Shown here one piece after another: positions 35,094-44,945 of a stretch of 64,000 nucleotides of DNA. Source of the stretch: an uncultured bacterium. Lineage in GTDB: Bacteria; Cyanobacteriota; Vampirovibrionia; Gastranaerophilales; Gastranaerophilaceae. The DNA is taken from positions 1 to 64,000 of the forward strand of contig CADCKD010000003.1 of the NCBI GenBank assembly GCA_902801985.1, read 5' to 3'. The first letter of the stretch is position 1. Every line of letters begins with the position of its first letter. The notes under the pieces are model-generated. The model was not told the origin of the DNA and did not search any database. It saw only the letters and a list, made by a program, of their open reading frames with translations. Made by a program: the position numbers and the translations under genes.

Positions 35094-36632
35094 ATGGAAA
35101 GTTGTAATTTGAGTATTTATAAGAAGACTTTAGTATATTTATTGATAGCATCTATGCTTGGAAGCGGGTGTGCTTTCGCTATTGGGGATAAGAAAAAAAA
35201 TAATAATACTTCCTTGTTAAAAATCAGCTCTCCTGATTCAAAGGTAAAGCAAGGCGCTGTTCTTAGTTTGAACGATTGTATTGCAATAGCTTTGAATAAT
35301 AGTCCTGCAATAAAAAATGCCGGATACAATTATGGGATTTCAAAGGCTAATGTAGGTTTGGCACGATCTGAATTTTTCCCGACTGTTGGGATAGGTACGG
35401 GGTATAATTATACAGATACTCATACAAAAAGATATAATACGGATTCAAAAATATATAATTTAAACGCATCTTTGAATATGCTATTATTTGATTTTGGAAA
35501 AACTAATGCAAGAATTAGTATGCAAAAGTTTTATTTGATAGCAGATGAATATAATTTTGCAAATATAGTAAGAGAAATTACTTTTGATGTTAAACAAAGA
35601 TATTTTCAAGTTCTTGCAGCTCGTGCTACGGTTTTGATTAACAAAGCATATGTTGATATAAACGAAAGAAACTATGCACGCACAAAGGCATATTACGATG
35701 AAGGTTTAAAATCAAAAATTGATTTAGTTAATGCTGAAGTTACTTTGAGTGATTCAAAAATTGGACTTGTTCAATCTGAAAATGCATATCAAAATACTTT
35801 GATAAATTTAAACAATGCAATGTATTTGACGAATGCACCTTCATACGAAATTGAAGGCGGGGATGGGTTTAATATTCAAGATAATGTTGCATCTGTCGAT
35901 ATTAGAAAATTTATTGAAAATGGGCAGAAGGAAGAAGAATATATTCTACCTGTCAATGTTTCAGATGCAAAGTTAACCTCTTCTATTGAAAAATTGGAAG
36001 TTTTTACAAATTATAAGGTTGAAAAATTCCCGTATTCATACGAAGAATGTTTAAAGATTGCCGATAAACATAGAGCTGATATCAGGGCATATATTGCGAC
36101 CGTGGATGCTTTGAATGAAAATTTACTCTATGTTAAGCGTAATTTTTATCCTGCAATTACAGGTTCTGCAGGTTATGGATATAGAGATGTCCAAGATACG
36201 AATTCTTTGAGCTTGGGATTGAATTTATCAAGTTCTTTAAATGTATTAGCTCAGAAAAATCAAGTAGATGCAGCTAAATATCATTTAGATATTGCAAAAA
36301 ATTCTCTTGATCAGCTGATAAAAGATGTTTATTTTGATATTCAAAACGCTTATGTTGATATGATTCAACTTGAGAAGCAAATACCTTTGCAAGAGGTTAA
36401 GGTCCGTCAAACTTTTGAAAATTATGAACTTGCAGAAGGCAGATATTATGTCGGGTTAGGCGACTATATTGAATTGCAGGATGCAAAGGTTAATTATAAT
36501 AATGCACAACGCGCTTATATCGAAACAATTTATAAATACAATGTAGCAAGAGCAAATCTGGAAAGTGTAATTGCTCTGCCTCAAAAGGTTACAATGACAT
36601 TAGAGGATTTTAAAAATGGACGAAAGAAATAA
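35094..36632 (+). CDS. TolC-family outer-membrane efflux protein
   Basis: 512 residues with an export signal (hydrophobic core about 13-28, SGCAFA). Two homologous halves of long coiled-coil helices follow the TolC/OEP pattern: LSLNDCIAIALNNSPAIKNA near 58-78 and KFPYSYEECLKIADKHRADIRAY in the second half. TolC forms the outer-membrane channel of tripartite pumps. The ATG is preceded closely by AAAGG, and an in-frame TTG at 35109 is the alternative. The adaptor gene overlaps its 3' end by 17 bp. Confidence 0.85.
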   Translation: MESCNLSIYKKTLVYLLIASMLGSGCAFAIGDKKKNNNTSLLKISSPDSKVKQGAVLSLNDCIAIALNNSPAIKNAGYNYGISKANVGLARSEFFPTVGIGTGYNYTDTHTKRYNTDSKIYNLNASLNMLLFDFGKTNARISMQKFYLIADEYNFANIVREITFDVKQRYFQVLAARATVLINKAYVDINERNYARTKAYYDEGLKSKIDLVNAEVTLSDSKIGLVQSENAYQNTLINLNNAMYLTNAPSYEIEGGDGFNIQDNVASVDIRKFIENGQKEEEYILPVNVSDAKLTSSIEKLEVFTNYKVEKFPYSYEECLKIADKHRADIRAYIATVDALNENLLYVKRNFYPAITGSAGYGYRDVQDTNSLSLGLNLSSSLNVLAQKNQVDAAKYHLDIAKNSLDQLIKDVYFDIQNAYVDMIQLEKQIPLQEVKVRQTFENYELAEGRYYVGLGDYIELQDAKVNYNNAQRAYIETIYKYNVARANLESVIALPQKVTMTLEDFKNGRKK

Positions 36633-37821
36633 TAAATCGGAAAAATCTTTTAAATTTAATAAAAAAATGATGATAGCTGCAGCTGCTATTTTGGTTATTG
36701 GCGGCGGAGCGTATATGTTTATGCACAAAAATAAGGTGCATTATGAAACTCAGGATATTCACCGTTGTACAATTACTCAAGTTGTTGAGGCTTCGGGGAC
36801 AATCAATCCTGTAAATATTGTCAGTGTTGGTTCGACAGTATCAGGTTTGATGAAGGAAATTTATGTTGATTATAATTCAGAAGTTAAAAAAGGACAGCTT
36901 CTTGCGCAGATTGACCCTGCCAATTTTCAGGCTTCTGTTGATCAGAATTTAGCGCAAATAAGTAATGCGGAAGCTAATATGGCAAGACTTCAAGCGGAAA
37001 TGGTATATGCCGAAAAAACTTCTAATCGTTATAAACATTTGTATGCAAAGAATTTTATTGCTCGCAGTGAACTTGATCAAGCAGAGAGTGATTATTTGGC
37101 AAAGAAAGCATCAATTGGTGCTCAAAGGGCATCTATTGCACAGGCAAGAGCGAGTTTAAATACTTCAATGACAAATTTGGGCTATACAAAAATTATTGCA
37201 CCTGTTGATGGAACAATAATAAAACGTGCAATTGATGTAGGTCAGCCGGTTGCTGCAAGTTTCCAAGCTCCGGAATTATTTACTATTGCCCAAGATTTAA
37301 GGCAAATGCAAATAGAAGTAAATGTACCAGAGGCTGATATTGGTAAGGTTAAAGCCGGTCAGGATGTTGAATATACTCTTGATGGTTATCAGGATTCAAC
37401 CTTCTACGGAAAAGTTACTCAGGTTCGTCTTGATTCGACAACAACCTCAAACGTTGTTACTTATACCGTAATTGTTGGTGTAAGTAATGAAGATTTAAAA
37501 TTAAAGCCTGGTATGACCGCTAATGTTTCTATAATAACCAATAAGAGCGAAGATGTTTTGTGCGTTCCAAGTATTGCACTAAAGTATACACCTGAAGTTG
37601 GCGGACAAAAATACAAAGAGCAAGGAATTTGGATTTTAGATGGGGATAAACCTGAAAGAATAAATATCCAAGAGGGCGCAAGTGATGATTCTAATGTTGA
37701 AATAATTTCGCAAAGAGTTAAAGAGGGAGATAAGGTAATTGTCGGTTCAACAGGCGGTGGCAAGGTTTCAAAATTTCAAAGCGGTACAAAACGCCGCGGC
37801 GGCCCTCCGGGAATGTTTTAG
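36616..37821 (+). CDS. macA: MacA-like periplasmic adaptor (HlyD family)
   Basis: 401 residues: an N-terminal membrane anchor (about 18-36), lipoyl-like half-motifs (VSVGSTVSGLMKEIYVDYNSEVKKGQLLAQIDP and TKIIAPVDGTIIKRAIDVGQPV), a coiled-coil hairpin between them, then beta-barrel and membrane-proximal domains. This is the membrane-fusion protein linking the MacB transporter to TolC. AGAGG lies 8-12 nt before the ATG. The C-terminus is Gly/Arg-rich (KRRGGPPGMF). Confidence 0.87.
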   Translation: MDERNNKSEKSFKFNKKMMIAAAAILVIGGGAYMFMHKNKVHYETQDIHRCTITQVVEASGTINPVNIVSVGSTVSGLMKEIYVDYNSEVKKGQLLAQIDPANFQASVDQNLAQISNAEANMARLQAEMVYAEKTSNRYKHLYAKNFIARSELDQAESDYLAKKASIGAQRASIAQARASLNTSMTNLGYTKIIAPVDGTIIKRAIDVGQPVAASFQAPELFTIAQDLRQMQIEVNVPEADIGKVKAGQDVEYTLDGYQDSTFYGKVTQVRLDSTTTSNVVTYTVIVGVSNEDLKLKPGMTANVSIITNKSEDVLCVPSIALKYTPEVGGQKYKEQGIWILDGDKPERINIQEGASDDSNVEIISQRVKEGDKVIVGSTGGGKVSKFQSGTKRRGGPPGMF

Positions 37822-37859
37822 GGTTTAAAAAGGAAGAACGTTAGAGAGGGAAATATTAA

Positions 37860-38990
37860 ATGAATGATATGTTTTTAGACATATATAAAAATGAAATTTT
37901 GCCTATTTTGTATAAATTAGAAAAAAAAAGAAAGCAGAAAATCGTTATATTGTTTCTTATAGGTATAATTTTTTTGCTCTTAGAGTTGTTTCTGGTTTAT
38001 AAGACGTATTATTTGCTTTTTGTAAATACAGATTTTACATCTAAATGCAATGGTGCTATTTTATTTTTAATTCTTCCTGCAGTGTTCTACGTTATTGTTG
38101 CGGCCGATGCTTCGGATTTTAAAACGACATTAAAGCGTAATCTTAAATCAAAGGTAATAAAGTGCTTTTGTGATATCAATTATGGCGATTTTACCCATGA
38201 ATTTAATATAGTAAATATCATAAAAGAGAGTATGTTATTTGATAATATTCCTGAATCTTTTGACTATAATTTTGATGACATTTTTATGGGCAAGAGATCT
38301 TGCGTAAATTTAGTTGCGGCTGATTTTGATATGTTTATCCGGAGTTCTCGTGGGGCACGTTCAAGGATTTTTAAAGGTGCAATACTAAGTTTTATTTCTA
38401 ATAAAAAAATAAGTGCTAGAACAAATATATATCCCAAATTTCATCATTTTATGGATAATAAACCCATATATTTAAAAGATGGCCCCCAAATAGTTATTAT
38501 TATATCTATGTGTATTTTGATTTTTAAAGATATGATTTATTCAAGAGTTTCTGGAGATACTTTTATTGTTATATCTTTAATTCTTGCTTCATTTCTTGTT
38601 ATTTGTTTTTATGTTGTTGTGTCATATTTAAGATCAAGAAAACCTAAAAATATAAAAGATTTTAATTCTGTAAAATTAGAAGATGCAGATTTTAATAAAA
38701 ATTATGTTGTGTTGTCTGAAGATCAAGTAGAGGCGAGGTATCTTATTACTCCTTCATTTATTGATAGGTTCAAAGAGTTGGCAAAAGTTTATAATGCAAA
38801 ACATATTCGGTGCGCTTTTTATGATGATAAAGTGCTATTTGCTATTAATACGAATAAAGATTTATTTGAATTCGGGTCATTATTCCATACATTACTTGAC
38901 GTGAAGTATATAGAAAATTATTATGATGAAATTAAGGTAATATTTGATATTGTTGATTTATTCAGATTAGATGAAAAGACAGGATTATAA
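37860..38990 (+). CDS. DUF3137 membrane protein 1
   Basis: 376 residues: two transmembrane helices near 24-45 and 57-76, a soluble domain, two further helices at about 208-250, then the DUF3137 C-terminal block (ARYLITPSFIDRFKELAKVYNAK, LFAINTNKDLFEFGSL, IFDIVDLFRLDEKTG). Function of the family is unknown. Ribosome site GAGAGGG precedes it. It is the first of three tandem paralogues between the adaptor and the MacB genes. Confidence 0.8.
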   Translation: MNDMFLDIYKNEILPILYKLEKKRKQKIVILFLIGIIFLLLELFLVYKTYYLLFVNTDFTSKCNGAILFLILPAVFYVIVAADASDFKTTLKRNLKSKVIKCFCDINYGDFTHEFNIVNIIKESMLFDNIPESFDYNFDDIFMGKRSCVNLVAADFDMFIRSSRGARSRIFKGAILSFISNKKISARTNIYPKFHHFMDNKPIYLKDGPQIVIIISMCILIFKDMIYSRVSGDTFIVISLILASFLVICFYVVVSYLRSRKPKNIKDFNSVKLEDADFNKNYVVLSEDQVEARYLITPSFIDRFKELAKVYNAKHIRCAFYDDKVLFAINTNKDLFEFGSLFHTLLDVKYIENYYDEIKVIFDIVDLFRLDEKTGL

Positions 38991-38992
38991 TT

Positions 38993-40153
38993 ATGGCAAC
39001 AGGTTTTAGAAGTAAATTTTTTAATATATATGCGCAAAAGTTCCTTCCGAATATAAAAGAAATGGAAAAGAAACGCCAAAAACGTTATATGCAGCTTTTA
39101 ACGATAGAAACTGTTTTGATTTTTATAATCATATATATATTAATGAGCTTTATTAGTCCTTTGTTCGGTACGGCACAAACCTCAGGCGATGCATCTATGG
39201 CACTATTGGTGCCTTTTATGCCGTTTATATTGTATTGCTGTGCGTATGTGGTTGTAACGTTACCGGAAAACTGGAATAAAGATTTTCAAAACGAAGTAAA
39301 ATCTTTATTTTTGAAAGATTTATTAAAAGTGTTTGGAGATATAAGACCTGTAACTGACTCATATTATGTGGCAACAATGGTTGGTTTAACAAGCAGCGGT
39401 ATTCTCCCTGAGTATGATGAAAGAGAATATGACGATGCGTTTATCGGTACTTATAATGATGTTGAGTATGCCGTTATTGAATCTGAACTAAAACGAATTG
39501 TAGAAACTTATACAAAACACGGATATACCAGAGAACGTAAGATAAGAGTTTTTAAAGGGGTAATCCTTGCTTATCCTTGTTATAAACGTATATTAGCACA
39601 CACTATAATTACTCCGAAATTTGATTTCGTTACTCCAAGTTTTAATTTCGGTCAAAAAGTTAAATCCTTTATGTATGCTTTTATATTGTTGTTTTTAATC
39701 TCTTTCCTTACTTTTGGACTTGCTTATGGTGCATCATTAAAGAATAATTTAGTGACTTTAGGTTATATATGTATAACAGTATTTGCTTTATATGGCGCAT
39801 ATCGCGGTATTCGTTATAATTATTTTGAACGTGTCAGGGTGGAAGATGTAGATTTTGAAAAAGATTATGTTGTAAAGTCAGAGGATCAGGTCGAAGGCAG
39901 ATATCTGGTTACGACTGCTTTTATAGACAGATTTAAAAAATTACAAAAAATATATGCTACAAAAAATATCAAATGTGCATTTTGGGGTAATACAATAACT
40001 TTTGCTATCTCTACGGATAAAGATATGTTTGAGCTTGGAAGCTTGTATTCATCTTTGACAGATTCAAGAGTTATAGAAAAGTTTTATGATGAGATTACTT
40101 CAATATTTGATTTAATAGATTTGTTTAAATTGAATGAAGATACAAAGTTGTAG
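38993..40153 (+). CDS. DUF3137 membrane protein 2
   Basis: 386 residues with the same architecture as its neighbours: N-terminal GFRSKFFNIYAQKFLPNIKEMEKKR, paired helices, a central soluble domain, a second helix pair, and the C-terminal EDQVEGRYLVTTAFIDRFKKL block. It begins 2 nt after the previous stop. It shares the xGxRSKFF start with copy 3, suggesting 2 and 3 are the closer pair. Confidence 0.8.
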   Translation: MATGFRSKFFNIYAQKFLPNIKEMEKKRQKRYMQLLTIETVLIFIIIYILMSFISPLFGTAQTSGDASMALLVPFMPFILYCCAYVVVTLPENWNKDFQNEVKSLFLKDLLKVFGDIRPVTDSYYVATMVGLTSSGILPEYDEREYDDAFIGTYNDVEYAVIESELKRIVETYTKHGYTRERKIRVFKGVILAYPCYKRILAHTIITPKFDFVTPSFNFGQKVKSFMYAFILLFLISFLTFGLAYGASLKNNLVTLGYICITVFALYGAYRGIRYNYFERVRVEDVDFEKDYVVKSEDQVEGRYLVTTAFIDRFKKLQKIYATKNIKCAFWGNTITFAISTDKDMFELGSLYSSLTDSRVIEKFYDEITSIFDLIDLFKLNEDTKL

Positions 40154-40162
40154 AGGTTAATT

Positions 40163-41284
40163 ATGGCTGTAGGTTATAGAAGTAAATTCTTTCAAACGTA
40201 TGCAAGTAAAGTGTTACCAATGCTTTACAAGTTTGAAAAAGAAAGAAAACGGAAGTATACTACTATACTTGTTTCTGAGATTGTAATGTTAATAATTCTT
40301 TTATATATGTTGCTATCTTGGATATTCCCTTCTGCTGCACCTGCTATTCCTTCAGATTCTGCAGCATTTCCTATCTTTTTATTTTTAACTCCTGTAATCT
40401 TTGTTCTTTTAATATTTGCGATTATTTTAGTTCCATCTCTAGGAAATAAAAAATTTAAAACAAAAGTTAAAGAAGCCTGTATCGGAGAGATGCTTTCTGT
40501 TTTTGGAGATATTCAGTGGCACGGGAAATATTTGCCTGTTCCGTTAGATATTGATTCAAGCGGCTTATTTATGGATTATTCAAAATGTATGTTTGACGAT
40601 GTTTTTACAGGTTGTCATAAAGGTATAAATTATACTGTTGCAGAAGCTCATTTAACAAAGATTGTTCGGACAAGAAAAGGTTCTCATGAACAAACTGTTT
40701 TCAGAGGTATAATATTGGATTTTCCGTTTAACAAGGAAATAAAAGCTCATACTATAATTGCTCCAAAGTATGATACAAGTGCTGCCGGAGTTGTAAACGT
40801 TGGGTTAAATTTGACAATAATATTTATAATATTGGCTTTATTGATTACATTTGCTTTTATTGCTCCCGGGACATTATTTCAAAATATGGACGCAGTATTC
40901 TCTTCTATATTTATTATAATTTCATTAATTGTAGCGATTATCGGTGCAAAAAAATTTAAAAAAGTAAAACTTGAAGATGTAATATTTGATAAGGACTACA
41001 CAGTGGCATCTGAAGATCAAGTTGAAGCAAGGTATCTTGTAACTCCTTCATTTATGGAAAGATTTAAGAACCTGAAAAAAGCGTACAATTCGAAGAATAT
41101 AAAATGTGCGTTATTTGATAATCAAATAATGTTTGCAATATATACAAATAAAGATTTATTCGAAATTGGCAGTATGTTTCATCCATTAACTGATTCAAAA
41201 CAGGTAGACGGATTTTTTGATGAAATTATTGCAATTTTAGATATTGTCGAAGAATTTAAATTAGATGAAAAAACAGGATTATAG
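40163..41284 (+). CDS. DUF3137 membrane protein 3
   Basis: 373 residues with the same four-helix plan and C-terminal DUF3137 block (EDQVEARYLVTPSFMERFKNLKKAYNSK). It ends EEFKLDEKTGL, nearly identical to the end of copy 1 (LFRLDEKTGL). The MacB ATPase gene starts 2 nt later. Position inside the pump operon suggests an accessory or cargo-handling role, which is inference. Confidence 0.8.
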   Translation: MAVGYRSKFFQTYASKVLPMLYKFEKERKRKYTTILVSEIVMLIILLYMLLSWIFPSAAPAIPSDSAAFPIFLFLTPVIFVLLIFAIILVPSLGNKKFKTKVKEACIGEMLSVFGDIQWHGKYLPVPLDIDSSGLFMDYSKCMFDDVFTGCHKGINYTVAEAHLTKIVRTRKGSHEQTVFRGIILDFPFNKEIKAHTIIAPKYDTSAAGVVNVGLNLTIIFIILALLITFAFIAPGTLFQNMDAVFSSIFIIISLIVAIIGAKKFKKVKLEDVIFDKDYTVASEDQVEARYLVTPSFMERFKNLKKAYNSKNIKCALFDNQIMFAIYTNKDLFEIGSMFHPLTDSKQVDGFFDEIIAILDIVEEFKLDEKTGL

Positions 41285-41286
41285 AT

Positions 41287-42003
41287 ATGGATTTAATAGA
41301 AGTAAGACACGCGATAAAAACATATTCAACAGGTGAGGAATCTTTCAATGCATTGGATGATGTTTCTTTGAAAGTAAAAAATGGCGAGTTCGTTGCTATA
41401 ATGGGGGCTTCAGGCTCCGGCAAATCTACATTTATGAATATGCTTGGAACATTAGATAAACCAAATTCAGGAGAATACTATCTTGAAGGCGAAGATATGT
41501 TACATTTACCTCCTGACAGGCTAGCTATGGTTAGATGTGAAAAAATGGGTTTTGTATTCCAAGGATTTAACTTAATATCCAGAACTTCCGCATTGGATAA
41601 TGTGTGTTTACCTATGATATATAAGGGTATTCCGGAACAAGAAAGAATAGAAAGAGGAAGAAAAGCACTTGAGATTGTAGGCTTAAAAAATAGAGAAGAT
41701 CATATACCAAATCAAATGTCAGGCGGCCAGCAACAGCGTGTAGCTATTGCCCGTGCACTTGTTAATGATGCACCGTTGATTTTGGCGGATGAGCCGACAG
41801 GTAACTTGGATACAAAAACCAGTATTGAAGTTATGGAATTTTTTGTATATTTGAATGAAAAGCTGGGTAAGACTATTGTTCTTGTTACTCATGAACCTGA
41901 TATTGCAGAATACACTCAACGAATTGTAAAATTTAAAGACGGAAAGATAATTTTAGATCAACCCAAATCCGAATGGGTAAAACATAGAACGAGGGAAACA
42001 TAA
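41287..42003 (+). CDS. MacB-type ABC transporter ATP-binding subunit
   Basis: The 238-residue ATPase has Walker [10 protein letters not shown] (40-48), a Q-loop FVFQGFNL near 95, signature [15 protein letters not shown] near 144-158, Walker [13 protein letters not shown] near 166-177 and the H-loop VTHEPD. This is the LolD/MacB class of mechanotransmission transporters. Here ATPase and permease are separate genes, unlike the fused enterobacterial MacB. Confidence 0.9.
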   Translation: MDLIEVRHAIKTYSTGEESFNALDDVSLKVKNGEFVAIMGASGSGKSTFMNMLGTLDKPNSGEYYLEGEDMLHLPPDRLAMVRCEKMGFVFQGFNLISRTSALDNVCLPMIYKGIPEQERIERGRKALEIVGLKNREDHIPNQMSGGQQQRVAIARALVNDAPLILADEPTGNLDTKTSIEVMEFFVYLNEKLGKTIVLVTHEPDIAEYTQRIVKFKDGKIILDQPKSEWVKHRTRET

Positions 42004-42004
42004 T

Positions 42005-43234
42005 ATGCTTGATTTTAAATCAATATTAAAAATGTCGATAGTATCGTTAAAAATAAATAAAATGCGCTCAATGCTTACAAGTTTGGGTATAATTATAGGT
42101 GTTAGTGCTGTTATTGTAATGCTTGCCGTAGGCTCCGGTGCGAGTAAAAAAATTGCATCTGATATGGAGTCTATGGGGAGTAATTTGCTTATGATTCGTT
42201 CTGCTTCGGCAAAATCAGGCGGTGTTCGTATGGGCTCAGGAACAAGACCTACTCTAACTCTAAAGGACTCTCAGGCTATTGAAGATAAAGCAAGAGGGGT
42301 TCTTGCTGTTGCTCCGTATTCTGCAGAGTCAAAGCAAGTTACATACGGTAATCAAAACTGGTCAACATCTATCGGCGGAACTACAAATGAATACTTATTT
42401 ATTCGGAATTATGAAATAGAGTCGGGCAGAGGTTTTATTCCGGAGGATGTAAAAAACGGAACCAAAGTTGCAATTATTGGCCAAACTGTTGCAACTGAAT
42501 TGTTTGGAGATGTCGATCCTATAAATAAGACTATTCGTATTGGCAATATCCCGTTCAAAGTTATCGGCCTTTTAAAAAGTAAAGGTTCAAGCGGTATGGG
42601 CCAAGATCAGGATGACCTCGTATTTATACCTATAACTACTGCGCAGAGAAAAGTATTTGGTACGGATTTCCCGGGAACGGTCAATATGATTACAGTTAAA
42701 GCTCAAAATGATCAAGTTTTGTCTATTGCTCAAGAAGATATAAACGAAATTCTTAAAAATCGTCACCATATAGGCGCAAAACAAGATAATGATTTTGAGA
42801 TAAGAAACCTTGCCGAAATGCAGGAAACCATAAAATCAACCACTAAAACGATGTCCTTATTATTAGGTGCGATTGCAGGAGTTTCTTTGATTGTTGGCGG
42901 TATTGGTATTATGAATATTATGCTTGTGTCTGTAACAGAAAGAACTAAAGAGATTGGTATCCGTATGGCTATTGGGGCAAAAGCTTCTGATATACGTATT
43001 CAGTTTTTGATTGAATCATTTTTATTATCTATTTCCGGCGGGCTGGTTGGAGTTGTTTTCGGAGTCGCGGGAGCCTGGCTTATGCACGTGTGGGCTGGTA
43101 TGAATATAGCTATAACGCTGGCCTCAATTATGCTCTCTTTGGGTTTTTCCGCTGCAATAGGTGTTGGGTTTGGATATTATCCTGCATATAAGGCTTCTTT
43201 ATTAAATCCTATAGATGCATTACGTTATGAATAG
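42005..43234 (+). CDS. MacB-type FtsX-like permease
   Basis: 409 residues: TM1 at about 22-43 (GIIIGVSAVIVMLAVG), a periplasmic MacB_PCD core domain, and three C-terminal helices with VTERTKEIGIRMAIGAKASDIRIQFLIES, the conserved FtsX-family cytoplasmic loop. With the ATPase, MacA and TolC it completes a tripartite exporter of the MacAB type, which moves peptides, lipoproteins or macrolide-like molecules from the periplasm out. It starts 1 nt after the ATPase stop and ends the operon. Confidence 0.88.
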   Translation: MLDFKSILKMSIVSLKINKMRSMLTSLGIIIGVSAVIVMLAVGSGASKKIASDMESMGSNLLMIRSASAKSGGVRMGSGTRPTLTLKDSQAIEDKARGVLAVAPYSAESKQVTYGNQNWSTSIGGTTNEYLFIRNYEIESGRGFIPEDVKNGTKVAIIGQTVATELFGDVDPINKTIRIGNIPFKVIGLLKSKGSSGMGQDQDDLVFIPITTAQRKVFGTDFPGTVNMITVKAQNDQVLSIAQEDINEILKNRHHIGAKQDNDFEIRNLAEMQETIKSTTKTMSLLLGAIAGVSLIVGGIGIMNIMLVSVTERTKEIGIRMAIGAKASDIRIQFLIESFLLSISGGLVGVVFGVAGAWLMHVWAGMNIAITLASIMLSLGFSAAIGVGFGYYPAYKASLLNPIDALRYE

Positions 43235-43310
43235 TTTTTATGCTGCTCATCTGTTTATTTGAGTAAAATATACTTTAACTAATTGAGGTTTAATTTTTGT
43301 AAACAATTAA

Positions 43311-43349
43311 TCAACCATGCGGCGAAAGCATGATGTAGAGCATGGTTGA
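43311..43349. other. 10-bp perfect hairpin downstream of the export operon
   Basis: TCAACCATGC (43311-43320) pairs perfectly with GCATGGTTGA (43340-43349) around a 19-nt loop. Only a short TTTT follows at about 43354, so termination is possible but weak. The rest of the 43235-43498 spacer shows GTACT/AGTAC pairing near 43379-43417 and may be a structured leader of the regulator gene. Confidence 0.45.
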
Positions 43350-43498
43350 CATGTTTTCTCAATCTTTTGATTTAGATTAGTACTTCAATCTCGCTTGGAG
43401 TATTTATCAATCAGTACATGGATTTAAAAACCCTCTAAAAAGATTAGTATATAAAGTGTAGACGATAAGTTAATAATAACCACGGGGGAATAATAAGG

Positions 43499-44203
43499 AT
43501 GAGAGATTTTAACAAAAAACTAAGAGTATTACTAATTGATGACAACGCTAATCATTTAAGAGGTATTAAAGAGCTTATTACTCTTGAAACAAATTACAAT
43601 GTTGTAGGCGCTACAAGAAGTGCAAATTTAGGCATTAACTTGATTAAGAAGTATCATCCTGATGTTGTCTTGATGGATATTAATATGCCGGAAAAAGATG
43701 GGCTTCAGGCTATTCAAGCAATAAACAAAATGGAGTTATCAACAAAAGTTGTTGTATTAAGCGGTTATGATGATGCTGATTTAGTTTATAGGGCTATGAA
43801 ATTAGGAGCTAGAGGATACGTTTTGAAAACTATGGCTTCTGTAAAGCTTATTGATGCTATTGAAGATGTATCAGAAGGTAAAATTTATCTTCCTGCTGCG
43901 TTATCTACAAGATTCTTTGAGTACTTCCAATCTGCAGCAAGAAAAGAAGCAAACAAAGTCGAAGGCGAAAATTTACTAAATACACTAACTGTAAGAGAAA
44001 GTGAAGTTTTGGAATTATTAACACAAGGGGTTAACTACAAGACTATTGCGGGCACTCTAATTATATCTGAAACTACTGTTAAAACACACGTAAATAATAT
44101 ATTCCAAAAATTACAAGTTAATGACAGAACAAATGCCGTTTTATATGCTTTGAGTCACGGTTTTAAACCAAGTAACAAATCTGCTGCTATGACTGCTGCA
44201 TAA
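43499..44203 (+). CDS. NarL/FixJ-family response regulator
   Basis: 234 residues. The receiver domain has acidic pocket Asp14/Asp15, phosphoacceptor Asp60 in VLMDINMPEKDG, Ser88 and Lys110. The LuxR-type helix-turn-helix (about 163-217) reads LTVRESEVLELLTQG and SETTVKTHVNNIFQKL. It binds DNA once phosphorylated, presumably by the histidine kinase 70 nt downstream. GGGGGAATAATAAGG lies before the ATG. The C-terminal 15 residues are a short Ala/Ser-rich tail. Confidence 0.9.
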   Translation: MRDFNKKLRVLLIDDNANHLRGIKELITLETNYNVVGATRSANLGINLIKKYHPDVVLMDINMPEKDGLQAIQAINKMELSTKVVVLSGYDDADLVYRAMKLGARGYVLKTMASVKLIDAIEDVSEGKIYLPAALSTRFFEYFQSAARKEANKVEGENLLNTLTVRESEVLELLTQGVNYKTIAGTLIISETTVKTHVNNIFQKLQVNDRTNAVLYALSHGFKPSNKSAAMTAA

Positions 44204-44224
44204 TATACAAAAATTAAAGTTGAT

Positions 44225-44256
44225 AAGGGTTCTGCCGATTAAGGTTGAGCCCTTTT
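44225..44256 (+). terminator. Possible terminator/attenuator between regulator and kinase
   Basis: AAGGGTTC (44225-44232) pairs with GAGCCCTT (44247-44254, one G-U pair), followed by TT. It is modest, and partial read-through into the kinase gene is expected. Confidence 0.45.
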
Positions 44257-44273
44257 ATTATAAGGATAAATTT

Positions 44274-44945
44274 ATGATTACTGAAGAAAAGAATATAGAA
44301 CAGTTAAATAATCAAATAAGATTTATATCTCACGAAATTAGAAACAATTTATCTATTTGTGATATGTATTCTCAAATTATTAAACGCAATCTCGAAAAAG
44401 ATGGAGTGCAGAATTCTTCTGTCAATAATGCCATAGATTGTATTCAAAAGTCTTTGCAAATCATTTGTGCCAATCTTATGGATTTGAAGTCAATTGATTG
44501 TACCGAGCATAAACTATATGATTTTGAAAAAACACTTTTAAGGGGTGTTGAACTTTCCAAAGCATATACCGAGGACAAAGAGATTGATTTTGAGGTTTTT
44601 ATAAAAAACAGTGCAAATATTCTGATAGATGAAAATCGCTATATCTCTTGTATTATAAACATTATAAAAAACGGTATTGAAGCCATTGATATGATGGGTA
44701 AAATAACTGTTCTTGCTGAGATTAAGGATGGTTACGCTGTTGTAAAAATTTCAAATAACGGTAAACCTATACCCAAGGATAAACAAGATAAAATCTTTGA
44801 AATCGGATATACGAGCAAAACTTCCGGTTCCGGCTTAGGACTTGGTATTTGTAAAAAGTATCTATCTTCAATGGGTGCCAATATTAAGTTGATAAAATCC
44901 GGCAAAGCTGAAACTCAATTCGAAATTTCCGTACCGATTAATTAA
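44274..44945 (+). CDS. Soluble histidine kinase
   Basis: The 223-residue kinase has no sensor or membrane segment. A short HisKA-like helix holds SHEIRNN with His20, then the GHKL domain follows: N-box IINIIKNGIEAI near 128, DKIFEIGYTSK, and GSGLGLGICKKYL near 184-196. The start at ATG 44274 is set by AAGGA upstream. A minimal kinase like this would respond to cytoplasmic or partner-protein signals and phosphorylate the adjacent regulator. Confidence 0.87.
   Translation: MITEEKNIEQLNNQIRFISHEIRNNLSICDMYSQIIKRNLEKDGVQNSSVNNAIDCIQKSLQIICANLMDLKSIDCTEHKLYDFEKTLLRGVELSKAYTEDKEIDFEVFIKNSANILIDENRYISCIINIIKNGIEAIDMMGKITVLAEIKDGYAVVKISNNGKPIPKDKQDKIFEIGYTSKTSGSGLGLGICKKYLSSMGANIKLIKSGKAETQFEISVPIN

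Noticed and set aside
43379-43417. Possible CRISPR-like short repeats (GTACT/AGTAC)
   Set aside because: Single pair in inverted orientation. There are no regularly spaced direct repeats anywhere in the window and no cas genes.
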